Source: Pseudomonas sp. SCA2728.1_7 (lineage in GTDB: Bacteria > Pseudomonadota > Gammaproteobacteria > Pseudomonadales > Pseudomonadaceae). From it: a stretch of DNA of 64,000 nucleotides. Of this stretch, positions 54,194-62,913 are shown one piece after another; positions within the stretch are counted from its first letter, which is position 1, and each line of letters begins with the position of its first letter. Location: the NCBI RefSeq assembly GCF_018138145.1, contig NZ_CP073104.1, forward strand, positions 2,790,001-2,854,000, read 5' to 3'. Both the position numbers and the translations under genes were made by a program. The notes under the pieces were generated by a model that saw only the letters and a program-made list of their open reading frames with translations, was not told the DNA's origin and did not search any database.

Positions 54194-55581
54194 GCCGTCA
54201 CAACATGGGGGCGAAGGAATTCGCTCCCGTGCTTCCATCCACCGACAGGGTTACGTAAAAAGAACACCCACTCCCGTCCCATCTTCCTTCGTTCAAAAAC
54301 CTGTAACTCGTCTAATCCATCCAGTGCCGACATCGCCTCGCTATACGAGCAAGCAAAATTCTCAGCCACATTGCTCGCGGTGAACTCCTTCGCCACTCCG
54401 TTTTTGGCCACCTCGTACAACGCGCGTTGTTTTTCCGTGAGTTGATCAAAGAAGCCGCAATTCTTCAGCCTGCGCTCGAACTCTTCGGTGCACCCCACGC
54501 TCTTGCGGTAAACATCGGTAAACCCGAGCACCGCTCGCTGGATCACCGAGCACTGGAATTCGATGAAGTACGTCAGATCCAGCTCATCCGCCTCGGTATG
54601 CAGGTATGAACGTCCGTATTTCACCGGCGCATTACGCAGTAACAAACTGATCGCTACGTAGCGAAACCCCGCAAACTCGTTCTTGAACATGAACCAGTAA
54701 AACAACGCCCTGGCGACCCGCCCGTTGCCGTCGCGAAAGGGATGTTCGTAGCCCAAAGCAAAATGCAGCGTGATTGCCTTGATCAGTGGATGCAGGTAGC
54801 TCGTCTCTTGCGGTGAGCCTTCGGGCAGATTGATCCAGTGCGACAGTCGCTCAAGCCGCGACACCAATCCTGCTGCAGGTGGCGGCCGGTGCACCGTGTT
54901 GCCCGCCCCGTCCTGAACGACCACTTCGTCATTGATCCTGAACACCCCGGGGGAATACTGCTCGTCATCGATACCCTCGACACCCACCCGATGAATCGCC
55001 GCAATCAACTCCACGCTCATGGGTTGGTAACGCATCTCCCAGGCAAAATTCATCATCCGGTAATTACCCAACACCATGCGCTCATCCGGAGTACGGGGCA
55101 GACGCTGCCGCTTGAGCATGTCCTTGGCCACGCGCGTGGTAGTCGCCGCGCCCTCCAGCTGACTACTGGCGATGGCCTCGTCTTCGATCAAGTCATTGAG
55201 CAGATAACTGAAATGCGCCCGCTCGCCGATCTGGCTGGTCATGTATTCCAGCGCGGCCGTACTGGCCTGCCGATCGACGATGGAGATGGTTTTCTGTGCC
55301 AGCGGCGTCAACAGATACTTGCCCCACTGCGCCGGCTCGCCCAGTGGCAGAAGGTTAATGTACTGGGCCGCCCGCGCCTTCTTGACCAACGCCCAGCACA
55401 GCCTGGCATCCAGACCCGACGCCCAGCGATAACGCAACGCTTCAAATGGCAGATAACGACCTTGATCATCGAGCGGCTTGAGCAGCGCAAGATAATCAGC
55501 CAGACGATGTTTGTGGGGCGGGCGCACCAATAAGTCAAACACCGGGTCGGATCGGCCCTTCAAGGGTGGAGGCTTTTTCAT
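54190..55581 (-). CDS. Class II Fic-domain protein (probable AMP transferase) with C-terminal winged helix
   Basis: Fic proteins usually move AMP onto target hydroxyls. The 463-residue product carries a complete active motif HPFRDGNGRVAR (280-291) and, N-terminal to it, the inhibitory helix motif SSQLEG (139-144; S-x3-E-G). That makes it a self-inhibited class II Fic that needs no separate antitoxin. A winged-helix-like region lies near 390-440. The start MKKPPPLKGRSDPVFD is chosen over a GTG at 55638; the ribosome site is weak in both cases. It is flanked by a REP array upstream and overlaps the DUF4197 gene at its 3' end. The target is unknown. Confidence 0.88.
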   Translation of the reverse strand: MKKPPPLKGRSDPVFDLLVRPPHKHRLADYLALLKPLDDQGRYLPFEALRYRWASGLDARLCWALVKKARAAQYINLLPLGEPAQWGKYLLTPLAQKTISIVDRQASTAALEYMTSQIGERAHFSYLLNDLIEDEAIASSQLEGAATTTRVAKDMLKRQRLPRTPDERMVLGNYRMMNFAWEMRYQPMSVELIAAIHRVGVEGIDDEQYSPGVFRINDEVVVQDGAGNTVHRPPPAAGLVSRLERLSHWINLPEGSPQETSYLHPLIKAITLHFALGYEHPFRDGNGRVARALFYWFMFKNEFAGFRYVAISLLLRNAPVKYGRSYLHTEADELDLTYFIEFQCSVIQRAVLGFTDVYRKSVGCTEEFERRLKNCGFFDQLTEKQRALYEVAKNGVAKEFTASNVAENFACSYSEAMSALDGLDELQVFERRKMGREWVFFLRNPVGGWKHGSEFLRPHVVTA

Positions 55582-55720
55582 CAAGGCGGACTCAAGGACT
55601 CTGGAAAAGCAGAGGCTTGAGTACAGCACTCGCGGCACCCAGACTCAATATCGGAGGTTTCTGAAAAAAATGTAGGAAGTGGCGGAGGCAGAGCGGGCTA
55701 TGGTCGTCAGCTAGAGACTG
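55582..55720. other. Upstream region of fic
   Basis: This 139-bp stretch between the fic start and the REP array should hold the fic promoter. I see no clear -35/-10 or operator. Confidence 0.4.
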
Positions 55721-56615
55721 GTCGGCTGTCAGGCCGCCTTCGCGAGCAGGCTCGCTCCCACAGTTGGATTGAGTACATCTGCAGAAAACAGGTCGGCTGT
55801 CAGGCCGCTTTCGCGAGCAGGCTCGCTCCTACAGTTGGATGGGGTACACCTGCGGAAAACAGGTCGGCTGTCGGGCCGCCTTCGCGAGCAGGCTCGCTCC
55901 TACAGTTGGATTGAGTACACCTGCGGAAAACAGGTCGGCTGTCAGGCCGCCTTCGCGAGCAGGCTCGCTCCCACAGTTGGATTGAGTACACCTGCGGAAA
56001 ACAGGTCGGCTGTCAGGCCGCTTTCGCGAGCAGGCTCGCTCCTACAGTTGGATGGGGTACACCTGCGGAAAACAGGTCGGCTGTCGGGCCGCCTTCGCGA
56101 GCAGGCTCGCTCCTACAGTTGGATGGGGTACACCTGCGGAAAACAGGTCGGCTGTCGGGCCGCCTTCGCGAGCAGGCTCGCTCCCACAGTTGGATGGGGT
56201 ACACCTGCGGAAAACAGGTCGGCTGTCGGGCCGCCTTCGCGAGCAGGCTCGCTCCCACAGTTGGATGGGGTACACCTGCGGAAAACAGGTCGGCTGTCGG
56301 GTCGCCTTCGCGAGCAGGCTCGCTCCTACAGTTGGATTGAGTACACCTGCGGAAAACAGGTCGGCTGTCGGGCCGCTTTCGCGAGCAGGCTCACTCCTAC
56401 AGTTGGATTGAGTACACCTGCGGAAAACAGGTCGGCTGTCAGGCCGCCTTCGCGAGCAGGCTCACTCCTACAGTTGGATTGAGTACACCTGCGGAAAACA
56501 GGTCGGCTGTCAGGCCGCCTTCGCGAGCAGGCTCACTCCTACAGTTGGATTGAGTACACCTGCGGAAAACAGGTCGGCTGTCAGGCCGCCTTCGCGAGCA
56601 GGCTCGCTCCCACAG
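55721..56615 (+). repeat. Tandem array of 13 same-orientation REP units, exact 71-bp period
   Basis: The motif GTCGGCTGTC recurs at 55721, 55792, 55863 and every 71 bp to 56573. Each unit holds one REP palindrome (TTCGCGAGCAGGCTCGCTCC or variant) and a linker ending in GAAAACAG. The last unit stops after CTCCCACAG. There are no length changes; units differ at about eight sites: CAGG/CGGG, GCC/GTC at one, CCTT/CTTT, CTCG/CTCA, CCCAC/CCTAC, TTGAG/GGGG, and ACATCTGCAG in unit 1 only. Long open frames here (up to 237 codons) are by-products of the repeat. Confidence 0.97.
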
Positions 56616-57017
56616 AAAAGCGAGAGCAGATCGCTTCTGCTCCTCACCACTCAACAGGATGAGCGTTAGCTCGGCTGCGGCTTTTGATCTTGATCTGAAG
56701 GCCCGTCGGCAGGCTGAGTGGAGGGATTGATCCGGGGGTGGGAGCGCAGCGACCGTTCGACGAAGTCGAACACATCGAAAGGAGGTGCAGCGAAGCAAAT
56801 CGGAAGCGATGCCCCCGGATCGATCCCGGAGCGAAGGAACCCCGAGCCCCAGCGAGCGGGCCGAACGTCAGGGCACAGACCTTTGGTTCCTTTGGGGCGT
56901 TTGCCAAAGGGACTCGCTGTAAGAGCGAAACCGCCAGCGGCAGCCCCCGAAGCAACGGATATTCACAAAGAACAACCAGAGCATGGTCGGCCCGGAGGCC
57001 GCCACGTCACAAAACAA
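56616..57017. other. Intergenic block of unknown nature between the REP array and mexK
   Basis: This ~400-bp block has open frames on both strands, but none with a believable start, ribosome site or known family. It contains a CCTTTGG/CCAAAGG stem (56889-56910) and a GCCGCTGGCGG-type palindrome near 56930-56943. It could be a dispersed intergenic repeat or a gene relic. No terminator for mexK was recognised. Confidence 0.4.
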
Positions 57018-60000
57018 TCAAGCGTCCTTACGCACCCGGAACCAAGCCGCATACAACGCCGGCAAAAACAACAGCGTCAACGCCGTCGCAACAATCAACC
57101 CGCCCATGATTGCCACCGCCATCGGCCCAAAAAACACACTCCGCGACAACGGAATCATCGCCAAAACCGCCGCCAACGCCGTCAACACAATCGGCCTGAA
57201 GCGTCGAACCGTAGCCTCGATAATCGCCTGCCAAGGCTTAAGCCCCGAAGCAATATCCTGCTCAATCTGATCCACCAGAATCACCGAATTACGCATGATC
57301 ATCCCGGACAACGCAATCGTCCCCAACATCGCCACAAACCCGAACGGCTGACGGAACACCATCAAAAACAGCGTCACCCCGATCAACCCCAAAGGCGCCG
57401 TCAAAAACACCATCGCCGTGCGCGAAAAACTGCGCAACTGCACCATCAACAGCGTCAGCACCACGACGATGAACATCGGCACCCCAGCATTCACCGATTT
57501 TTGCCCACGCTCGGAATCCTCCACCGTGCCGCCGACATCCAACAGATAACCATCGGGCAACTCGGCACGAATAGAATCCAGCGTCGGCATGATCTGCTTG
57601 ACCAACGTCGCCGGCTGCTCCTTGCCATAAATATCCGCCCGCACGGTCACGTTCGGCAGGCGATTGCGGTGCCAGATAATCCCCTCCTCAAAGCCATATT
57701 CCAGCGTGGCAATCTGCGACAACGCCACACTGCGGCCGTTATCCGTCGGCACCGCCAGACTCGGCAGCAACGACAATTCAGTGCGCTCATGCACCGTGCC
57801 GCGCAGCAGAATCTCGATCAACTCATTGTCTTCGCGATACTGACTGACACTCGATCCGGTCAACGAACTCTGCAGGAATTTGGCCAGATTGGCCGTGCTC
57901 ACACCCAGCGCCCGAGCGCGATCCTGATCGATGTTCAGATAGACCACCTTGCTCGGCTCTTCCCAATCCAGATGCACATTGACCACATGCGGGTTCTCAC
58001 GAACCTTGGCCGCCACTTTGCGCGCCAACGCGCGGACTTCCTCGATGTGCTCACCGGTGACGCGGAACTGCACCGGATAGCCAACCGGTGGGCCGTTTTC
58101 CAAGCGAGTAACCCGCGAACGCAGCGCCGGGAACTGTTCGTTGAGCGTTTCGATCAACCAACTGCGCAGCGCTTCACGCTCCTCAATGGTTTTCGCCAAC
58201 ACCACAAACTGCGCGAAGCTCGCCGCCGGCAATTGCTGATCCAGCGGCAGATAGAAACGCGGCGATCCGGTGCCGACGTAAGCCACGTAATTGTCGATGC
58301 CGGCGTGATCCTTGAGCATCGCCTCCAGCCGTTTGACCTCGCCAGTGGTATTGGCCAACGACGCACCTTCGGCCAGTTTCAGATCGACCATCAACTCCAG
58401 TCGATTGGAGGCCGGGAAGAACTGCTGCGGGACGAAGCGGAACAACATCACCGAGGCGATAAACAGCCCCACCGTCAGCACGATTACGGTCTTGCGATGC
58501 ATCACGCACCACTCCACCAGCCGCCGAACCCGCTGATAAAACGGCGTGCCATACGGATCTGGCTGTCCATCGCCAGTGCCATGTTTGGCCGCATGAATTT
58601 TCGCCAGATCCGGCAGGAGTTTTTCCCCCAAATACGGCACAAACACCACCGCTGCCACCCAGGACGCGAGCAACGCGATGGTCACCACTTGAAAGATCGA
58701 GCGGGTGTATTCGCCGGTGCCGGACTGCGCCGTGGCAATCGGCAGGAACCCGGCGGCAGTGATCAACGTACCGGTGAGCATCGGGAACGCCGTGCTGGTC
58801 CAGGCATAACTCGCCGCACGAATACGGTCGAAGCCCTGCTCCATTTTGATCGCCATCATTTCCACAGCAATGATCGCATCGTCCACCAGCAAACCCAGTG
58901 CCAGCACCAACGCGCCAAGAGATATCTTGTGCAGGCCGATGCCGAGGTAATACATGCAGGCGAAGGTCATCGCCAGCACCAGCGGAATGGTCAGTGCCAC
59001 CACCATGCCGGTGCGCACGCCGAGGGAGAAGAAGCTCACCAGCAAGACAATCGCCAACGCTTCGACCAGTACTTGAACAAACTCACCGACCCCGGTTTTC
59101 ACCGCCGCCGGTTGGTCGGAGACCTTGCGCAGTTGCATGCCGGCCGGGAGGTTTTTCTGGATACGCGAGAACTCGCCTTCCAGCGCTTTGCCGAGCACCA
59201 GAATGTCACCGCCATCCTTCATCGCCACGGCGAGACCAATCGCATCCTCGCCCATGAAGCGCATGCGCGGCGCCGGTGGATCGTTGAAACCGCGACGCAC
59301 ATCGGCGACATCGGAGATGCGGAACGTACGATCGCCGACGCGGATCGGGAAGTTTTTTATCTCATCGACTGTCTGAAAATTCCCCGAAACCCGTAGCTGC
59401 AAGCGCTCGCTACCGGTTTCAAAAAAACCGGCGGTCGACACCGCGTTCTGCTCCTGCAATGCCTGTTGCACCGCCGCCAGCGGCAAGCCAAGGGTCGCCA
59501 GTTTGACGTTGGACAGCTCGACCCAGATTTTCTCGTCCTGCAAACCGAGCAGGTCGACTTTGCCGACATCCTTGACCCGCTGCAGCTGGATCTGGATACG
59601 GTCGGCGTAATCCTTGAGCACCGCGTAATCGAAACCGTCGCCGGTCAGCGCATAGATATTGCCGAACGTGGTACCGAATTCATCGTTGAAGAACGGCCCC
59701 TGAATATCCGGCGGCAAGGTCTGACGAATATCGCTGACCTTCTTGCGCACCTGGTACCAGAGGTCGGGGATTTCCTTGGAGTGCATCGAGTCACGGGCAA
59801 TGAACGTCACCTGCGATTCGCCGGGGCGCGAGAACGACACGATGCGTTCGTACTCGCCGGTTTCCATCAGTTTCTTTTCGATGCGTTCGGTGACCTGACG
59901 CGAGACTTCCTGCGCGGTCGCCCCCGGCCAACGGGTCTGGATGACCATCGCCTTGAAGGTGAACGGCGGGTCTTCGCTCTGGCCGAGTTTGGTGTAGGAC

Positions 60001-60086
60001 AACGCACCAACGATGGCCAGAAGAAGCATCAGGAACAGTACGATCTGGCGATTACGCAGCGCCCATTCGGAAAGGTTGAAGCGCAT
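57018..60086 (-). CDS. mexK: RND efflux transporter, MexK-like
   Basis: Inner-membrane proton-driven RND pump, 1022 residues. It has the usual two halves: TM1 near 13-31, a large periplasmic loop, TM2-6, then TM7 near 523 and a repeat of the plan. The proton-relay Asp pair is in ALGLLVDDAIIAVEMM near residue 400. It is 6 bp after the membrane-fusion gene. In P. aeruginosa MexJK has no outer-membrane channel gene of its own and borrows OprM or OpmH; none is present here either. The name rests on synteny and on lengths close to MexK (1025 aa). Confidence 0.8.
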   Translation of the reverse strand: MRFNLSEWALRNRQIVLFLMLLLAIVGALSYTKLGQSEDPPFTFKAMVIQTRWPGATAQEVSRQVTERIEKKLMETGEYERIVSFSRPGESQVTFIARDSMHSKEIPDLWYQVRKKVSDIRQTLPPDIQGPFFNDEFGTTFGNIYALTGDGFDYAVLKDYADRIQIQLQRVKDVGKVDLLGLQDEKIWVELSNVKLATLGLPLAAVQQALQEQNAVSTAGFFETGSERLQLRVSGNFQTVDEIKNFPIRVGDRTFRISDVADVRRGFNDPPAPRMRFMGEDAIGLAVAMKDGGDILVLGKALEGEFSRIQKNLPAGMQLRKVSDQPAAVKTGVGEFVQVLVEALAIVLLVSFFSLGVRTGMVVALTIPLVLAMTFACMYYLGIGLHKISLGALVLALGLLVDDAIIAVEMMAIKMEQGFDRIRAASYAWTSTAFPMLTGTLITAAGFLPIATAQSGTGEYTRSIFQVVTIALLASWVAAVVFVPYLGEKLLPDLAKIHAAKHGTGDGQPDPYGTPFYQRVRRLVEWCVMHRKTVIVLTVGLFIASVMLFRFVPQQFFPASNRLELMVDLKLAEGASLANTTGEVKRLEAMLKDHAGIDNYVAYVGTGSPRFYLPLDQQLPAASFAQFVVLAKTIEEREALRSWLIETLNEQFPALRSRVTRLENGPPVGYPVQFRVTGEHIEEVRALARKVAAKVRENPHVVNVHLDWEEPSKVVYLNIDQDRARALGVSTANLAKFLQSSLTGSSVSQYREDNELIEILLRGTVHERTELSLLPSLAVPTDNGRSVALSQIATLEYGFEEGIIWHRNRLPNVTVRADIYGKEQPATLVKQIMPTLDSIRAELPDGYLLDVGGTVEDSERGQKSVNAGVPMFIVVVLTLLMVQLRSFSRTAMVFLTAPLGLIGVTLFLMVFRQPFGFVAMLGTIALSGMIMRNSVILVDQIEQDIASGLKPWQAIIEATVRRFRPIVLTALAAVLAMIPLSRSVFFGPMAVAIMGGLIVATALTLLFLPALYAAWFRVRKDA

Positions 60087-60092
60087 CGGGAC

Positions 60093-61193
60093 TTACTCCT
60101 TGTCCGCCAGATTGACCACACGGTTGGAGCGATCCACCGGACGCACCTGCTGCCCTTCGAGCAACACATGCACACCGGCGGCGACTACCCAGTCGCTGGC
60201 GTTCAAGCCTTCGAGTACCGGCACGCTTTTCTCGCCGAACGGGCCGATGCGCACCGGGGTTTTCTTCAAGGTGTTGTTGCTATTGACGACCCAGACGTAG
60301 GTCGCGCCGTTTTCGGCGGTGAGTGCCGAGAGCGGCACCGACAGGGAAACGCTGTCGGCCGACTGCACGAACACACGGGCGCTCTGACCCAGTTCGGCCG
60401 GGACTTTGCCGCCGGCGAAGGAGATGCGCGCGGCAAAGGTGCGCGAGCGTGGATCGGCGGCGGGCGACAGTTCGCGTATCTGCCCAGCGAAGCGCTGGTT
60501 TTGCTGCGTCCACAATTCAACAGTCACCGGCTGACCGACCTTGAAGCGGCCGAAGCTCTGCTCCGGCAGGCTGATCAGCACTTCGCGCTCGCCATCGGTG
60601 GCGAGGGTAAACACGGTTTGCCCGGCGGCGACGACCTGTCCCACCTCGACCGAACGCTTGGCCACCACGCCATCCTGCGGCGCACGCAGTACCGCGTAAC
60701 TGGCCTGATTGGTCGACACGTTGAATTCAGCTTTGATTTGTTTGAGGCGGGCTTCACCGGAGCGGTAAAGGTTTTCGGCATTGTCGTAAGCCGAGCGGCT
60801 GACCATCTGCCGATCCATCAAGGTTTTGTAGCGATCACGCTCGGCACGCACCAGATTGAGATTGGCTTCAGCGGCGGCGACCTGGGCGCGGGTAGCTTCC
60901 AGTTGCAGGCGTACATCTTGCGGATCGAGTTCGGCGAGTGGCTGATCAGCCTTCACGCGCTGACCTTCATCGACCAGTCGTCGGCTGACTTTGCCGCCAA
61001 TACGAAAGGCCAGATCGGGTTCATAGCGCGCGCGTACCTCGCCCGGATAACTTTCCATGGCCTGCGCCGAAGGCTCTGGCTGCACCACCATGGCCGGTCG
61101 CACGGTGACTTGCGTCGCCTCTTCCTGACCACACGCTGACAAAAGGAACGCCAGACTCACTGGCAACGCGAGGGACAACGCATGGCGGAACAT
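60093..61193 (-). CDS. mexJ: RND membrane fusion protein, MexJ-like
   Basis: Periplasmic adaptor, 366 residues, lipid-anchored through Cys21 of the lipobox (MFRHALSLALPVSLAFLLSAC). The lipoyl half-motifs flank a helical hairpin at about 90-150 (LEATRAQVAAAEANLNLVRA, RDRYKTLMDRQMVSRSAYD), followed by beta-barrel and membrane-proximal domains. APQDGVVAKRSVEVGQVV is the second lipoyl half. It is divergent from the TetR gene, with a 94-bp region holding a dyad. Confidence 0.83.
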   Translation of the reverse strand: MFRHALSLALPVSLAFLLSACGQEEATQVTVRPAMVVQPEPSAQAMESYPGEVRARYEPDLAFRIGGKVSRRLVDEGQRVKADQPLAELDPQDVRLQLEATRAQVAAAEANLNLVRAERDRYKTLMDRQMVSRSAYDNAENLYRSGEARLKQIKAEFNVSTNQASYAVLRAPQDGVVAKRSVEVGQVVAAGQTVFTLATDGEREVLISLPEQSFGRFKVGQPVTVELWTQQNQRFAGQIRELSPAADPRSRTFAARISFAGGKVPAELGQSARVFVQSADSVSLSVPLSALTAENGATYVWVVNSNNTLKKTPVRIGPFGEKSVPVLEGLNASDWVVAAGVHVLLEGQQVRPVDRSNRVVNLADKE

Positions 61194-61230
61194 GGTGACG
61201 GACCTTTCGCTAATGGTGCTTGGAATAATT

Positions 61231-61275
61231 ATACTGGCGGGTATGTTATTAATAGCAAACTCACCAGTCCAGTAT
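61231..61275. promoter_or_regulatory. Candidate TetR/MexL operator dyad
   Basis: CTGGCGGGTATG (61234-61245) and the complement of CAAACTCACCAG (61256-61267) agree at 9 of 12 bases around an AT-rich centre. An outer ATACTGG/CCAGTAT-like match extends the symmetry. It lies between mexJ and the TetR gene, where autoregulated repressors bind. Confidence 0.55.
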
Positions 61276-61287
61276 TAAAAGCGAAGA

Positions 61288-61923
61288 ATGTCGAACAATC
61301 TTTCAGCTCCAAACGGTCCGGGCCGTCCCAAGGATCTGGCCAAGCGCCAGGCAATCCTCGACGCGGCGAAAATTCTGTTTCTGAGTCATGGCTATGCCAA
61401 CACCAGCATGGACGCGGTCGCCAGCGAAGCGGGCGTGTCGAAGCTGACGGTCTACAGCCATTTCAACGACAAGGAGACGCTGTTCTCCGCCGCCGTGGTG
61501 GCCAAATGCGAGGAGCAATTGCCGCCATTGTTCTTCGAATTGCCCGAAGGCATCGCCGTGGAAAATGTGTTGCTGAACATTGCGCGAGGCTTTCATCACC
61601 TGATCAACAGTGATGAGTCGGTGAACTTGCACCGCTTGATCATGGCACTCGGCAGTCAGGACCCGAAGCTGTCGCTGATCTTCTTCGAGGCCGGCCCGCA
61701 GCGCATGGTGCAGGGCATGGAGCGGCTGTTGACGCGTATTAACGAGACAGGCGCGCTGAGCATCGATCTGCCGCGCAATGCCGCCGAGCACTTCTTCTGC
61801 CTGATCAAGGGTGCGGGGAATTTTCGCTTGTTGTATGGCTGTGGGGAGCCGTTGAGCGAAGAGGCTGCAGAGAGCCATATTCAGGAAGTGGTGGCTTTGT
61901 TTATGCGGGCGTACAAACCTTAG
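61288..61923 (+). CDS. mexL: TetR-family repressor, MexL-like
   Basis: A 211-residue TetR protein. Its helix-turn-helix covers about 39-63 (MDAVASEAGVSKLTVYSHFN). A longer C-terminal ligand domain (GFHHLINSDESVNLHRLIMA, KGAGNFRLLYG) resembles the AcrR/MexL subgroup. It is divergent from mexJ-mexK and close to rsmJ, as mexL is in P. aeruginosa, where it represses mexJK and itself. The ribosome site is weak (AAAAGCGAAGA). The target is inferred from position. Confidence 0.8.
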   Translation: MSNNLSAPNGPGRPKDLAKRQAILDAAKILFLSHGYANTSMDAVASEAGVSKLTVYSHFNDKETLFSAAVVAKCEEQLPPLFFELPEGIAVENVLLNIARGFHHLINSDESVNLHRLIMALGSQDPKLSLIFFEAGPQRMVQGMERLLTRINETGALSIDLPRNAAEHFFCLIKGAGNFRLLYGCGEPLSEEAAESHIQEVVALFMRAYKP

Positions 61924-61948
61924 CTTCTGCGCTGTTTGGGCTGGCCCT

Positions 61949-62024
61949 ATCGCGAGCAGGCTCACTCCTACAGTGGATTTGTGTGCACCACAGATCAATT
62001 GTAGGAGTGAGCCTGCTCGCGATA
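61949..62024. repeat. Inverted REP pair, B-type arms
   Basis: ATCGCGAGCAGGCTCACTCC at 61949 and GTAGGAGTGAGCCTGCTCGC at 62001 lie between convergent mexL and rsmJ. Confidence 0.9.
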
Positions 62025-62038
62025 GGAGCGACTCGGTT

Positions 62039-62821
62039 TTAAGGTTTGAGCGCTTTCTTTGGGTAAATGTCATACCGGCTCGATTTGCCATCCAGCGCAT
62101 GACTCGGCTTCGGCCCCTCAATGCACGGCGCCTTGCGCGGCCGTTTGACCACCACCCGGTGCGTCGCCAGAGCCAACGCGGCTTCGAGCAACGCCGGCGC
62201 ATCCGGATCATCGCCCACCAAAGGCCGGAACAGACGCATTTCCTTCTTCACCAGCGCGGTCTTCTCGCGATGGGGAAACATCGGATCGAGATAAATCACC
62301 TGCGGCGGCTCACCTTCCCAGTTCTGCATGACCTCGATGGAGTTGCCCTTGAGCAATTTCATCCGCGCCACGATCGGTGCCACGTCGAAATCCTCCGCCG
62401 CCCGTGCCAGACCATCCTCCAGCAGCGCGCCAATCAGCGGCTGGCGCTCGATCAGGCTCATTTCGCAACCGAGACTGGCCAGCACAAACGCATCCTTGCC
62501 CAGCCCCGCCGTGGCATCCAGCACCCGTGGGCGCACGCCTTGGGCAATGCCGACAGCCTTGGCAATCATCTGCCCGCTGCCACCACCGTATAAGCGCCGG
62601 TGTGCCGCGCCGCCCTCGACGAAGTCGACGCGCACCGGCCCCGGTGCGTCCGGGCCAAGCTGTTGCAACTGCAAACCCTGCTCGCCGACCTGCAAGGCAA
62701 ACTCGCCATCCGCCACTTCAAGCGGCAGGCCCAAGCGCTCGGCCCACTGCCCGGCTTGCGCTTCAAACGTAGGGCCGAGGGCCTGAACATGGATGCGGCA
62801 GGCCGCAGGTTGCTCGATCAT
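62039..62821 (-). CDS. rsmJ: 16S rRNA (guanine1516-N2) methyltransferase RsmJ
   Basis: Methylates G1516 (E. coli numbering) in 16S rRNA. The 260-residue protein has [19 protein letters not shown], the SAM motif, near 114-132 and [19 protein letters not shown], the family's catalytic stretch. [12 protein letters not shown] lies near the end. The start [15 protein letters not shown] gives the usual length; a start 17 codons upstream has no better ribosome site. It is convergent with mexL and divergent from the next gene. Confidence 0.92.
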   Translation of the reverse strand: MIEQPAACRIHVQALGPTFEAQAGQWAERLGLPLEVADGEFALQVGEQGLQLQQLGPDAPGPVRVDFVEGGAAHRRLYGGGSGQMIAKAVGIAQGVRPRVLDATAGLGKDAFVLASLGCEMSLIERQPLIGALLEDGLARAAEDFDVAPIVARMKLLKGNSIEVMQNWEGEPPQVIYLDPMFPHREKTALVKKEMRLFRPLVGDDPDAPALLEAALALATHRVVVKRPRKAPCIEGPKPSHALDGKSSRYDIYPKKALKP

Positions 62822-62913
62822 GGAAAACACGCTCAAAAATTCAAGGATCGGCAAAAACCGCCGATAATTCATTCAACGCGCATTTTGCCAGAGCTGAGCG
62901 TCAACCGAAAAAA

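Noticed and set aside
54190..55581. Fic-antitoxin operon
   Set aside because: No small antitoxin gene adjoins; the inhibitory motif is inside the same protein (class II).
55769..56482. 237-codon open frame and related frames in the REP array
   Set aside because: The 71-bp period is not a multiple of three, so every frame opens and repeats every 71 codons. There is no independent start, ribosome site or family match.
55721..56615. CRISPR array
   Set aside because: The whole 71-bp unit repeats; there are no unique spacers and no cas genes nearby.
56644..56955. 103-codon minus-strand frame in the block before mexK
   Set aside because: It lacks a ribosome site, and open frames exist on both strands; treated as unexplained non-coding sequence.
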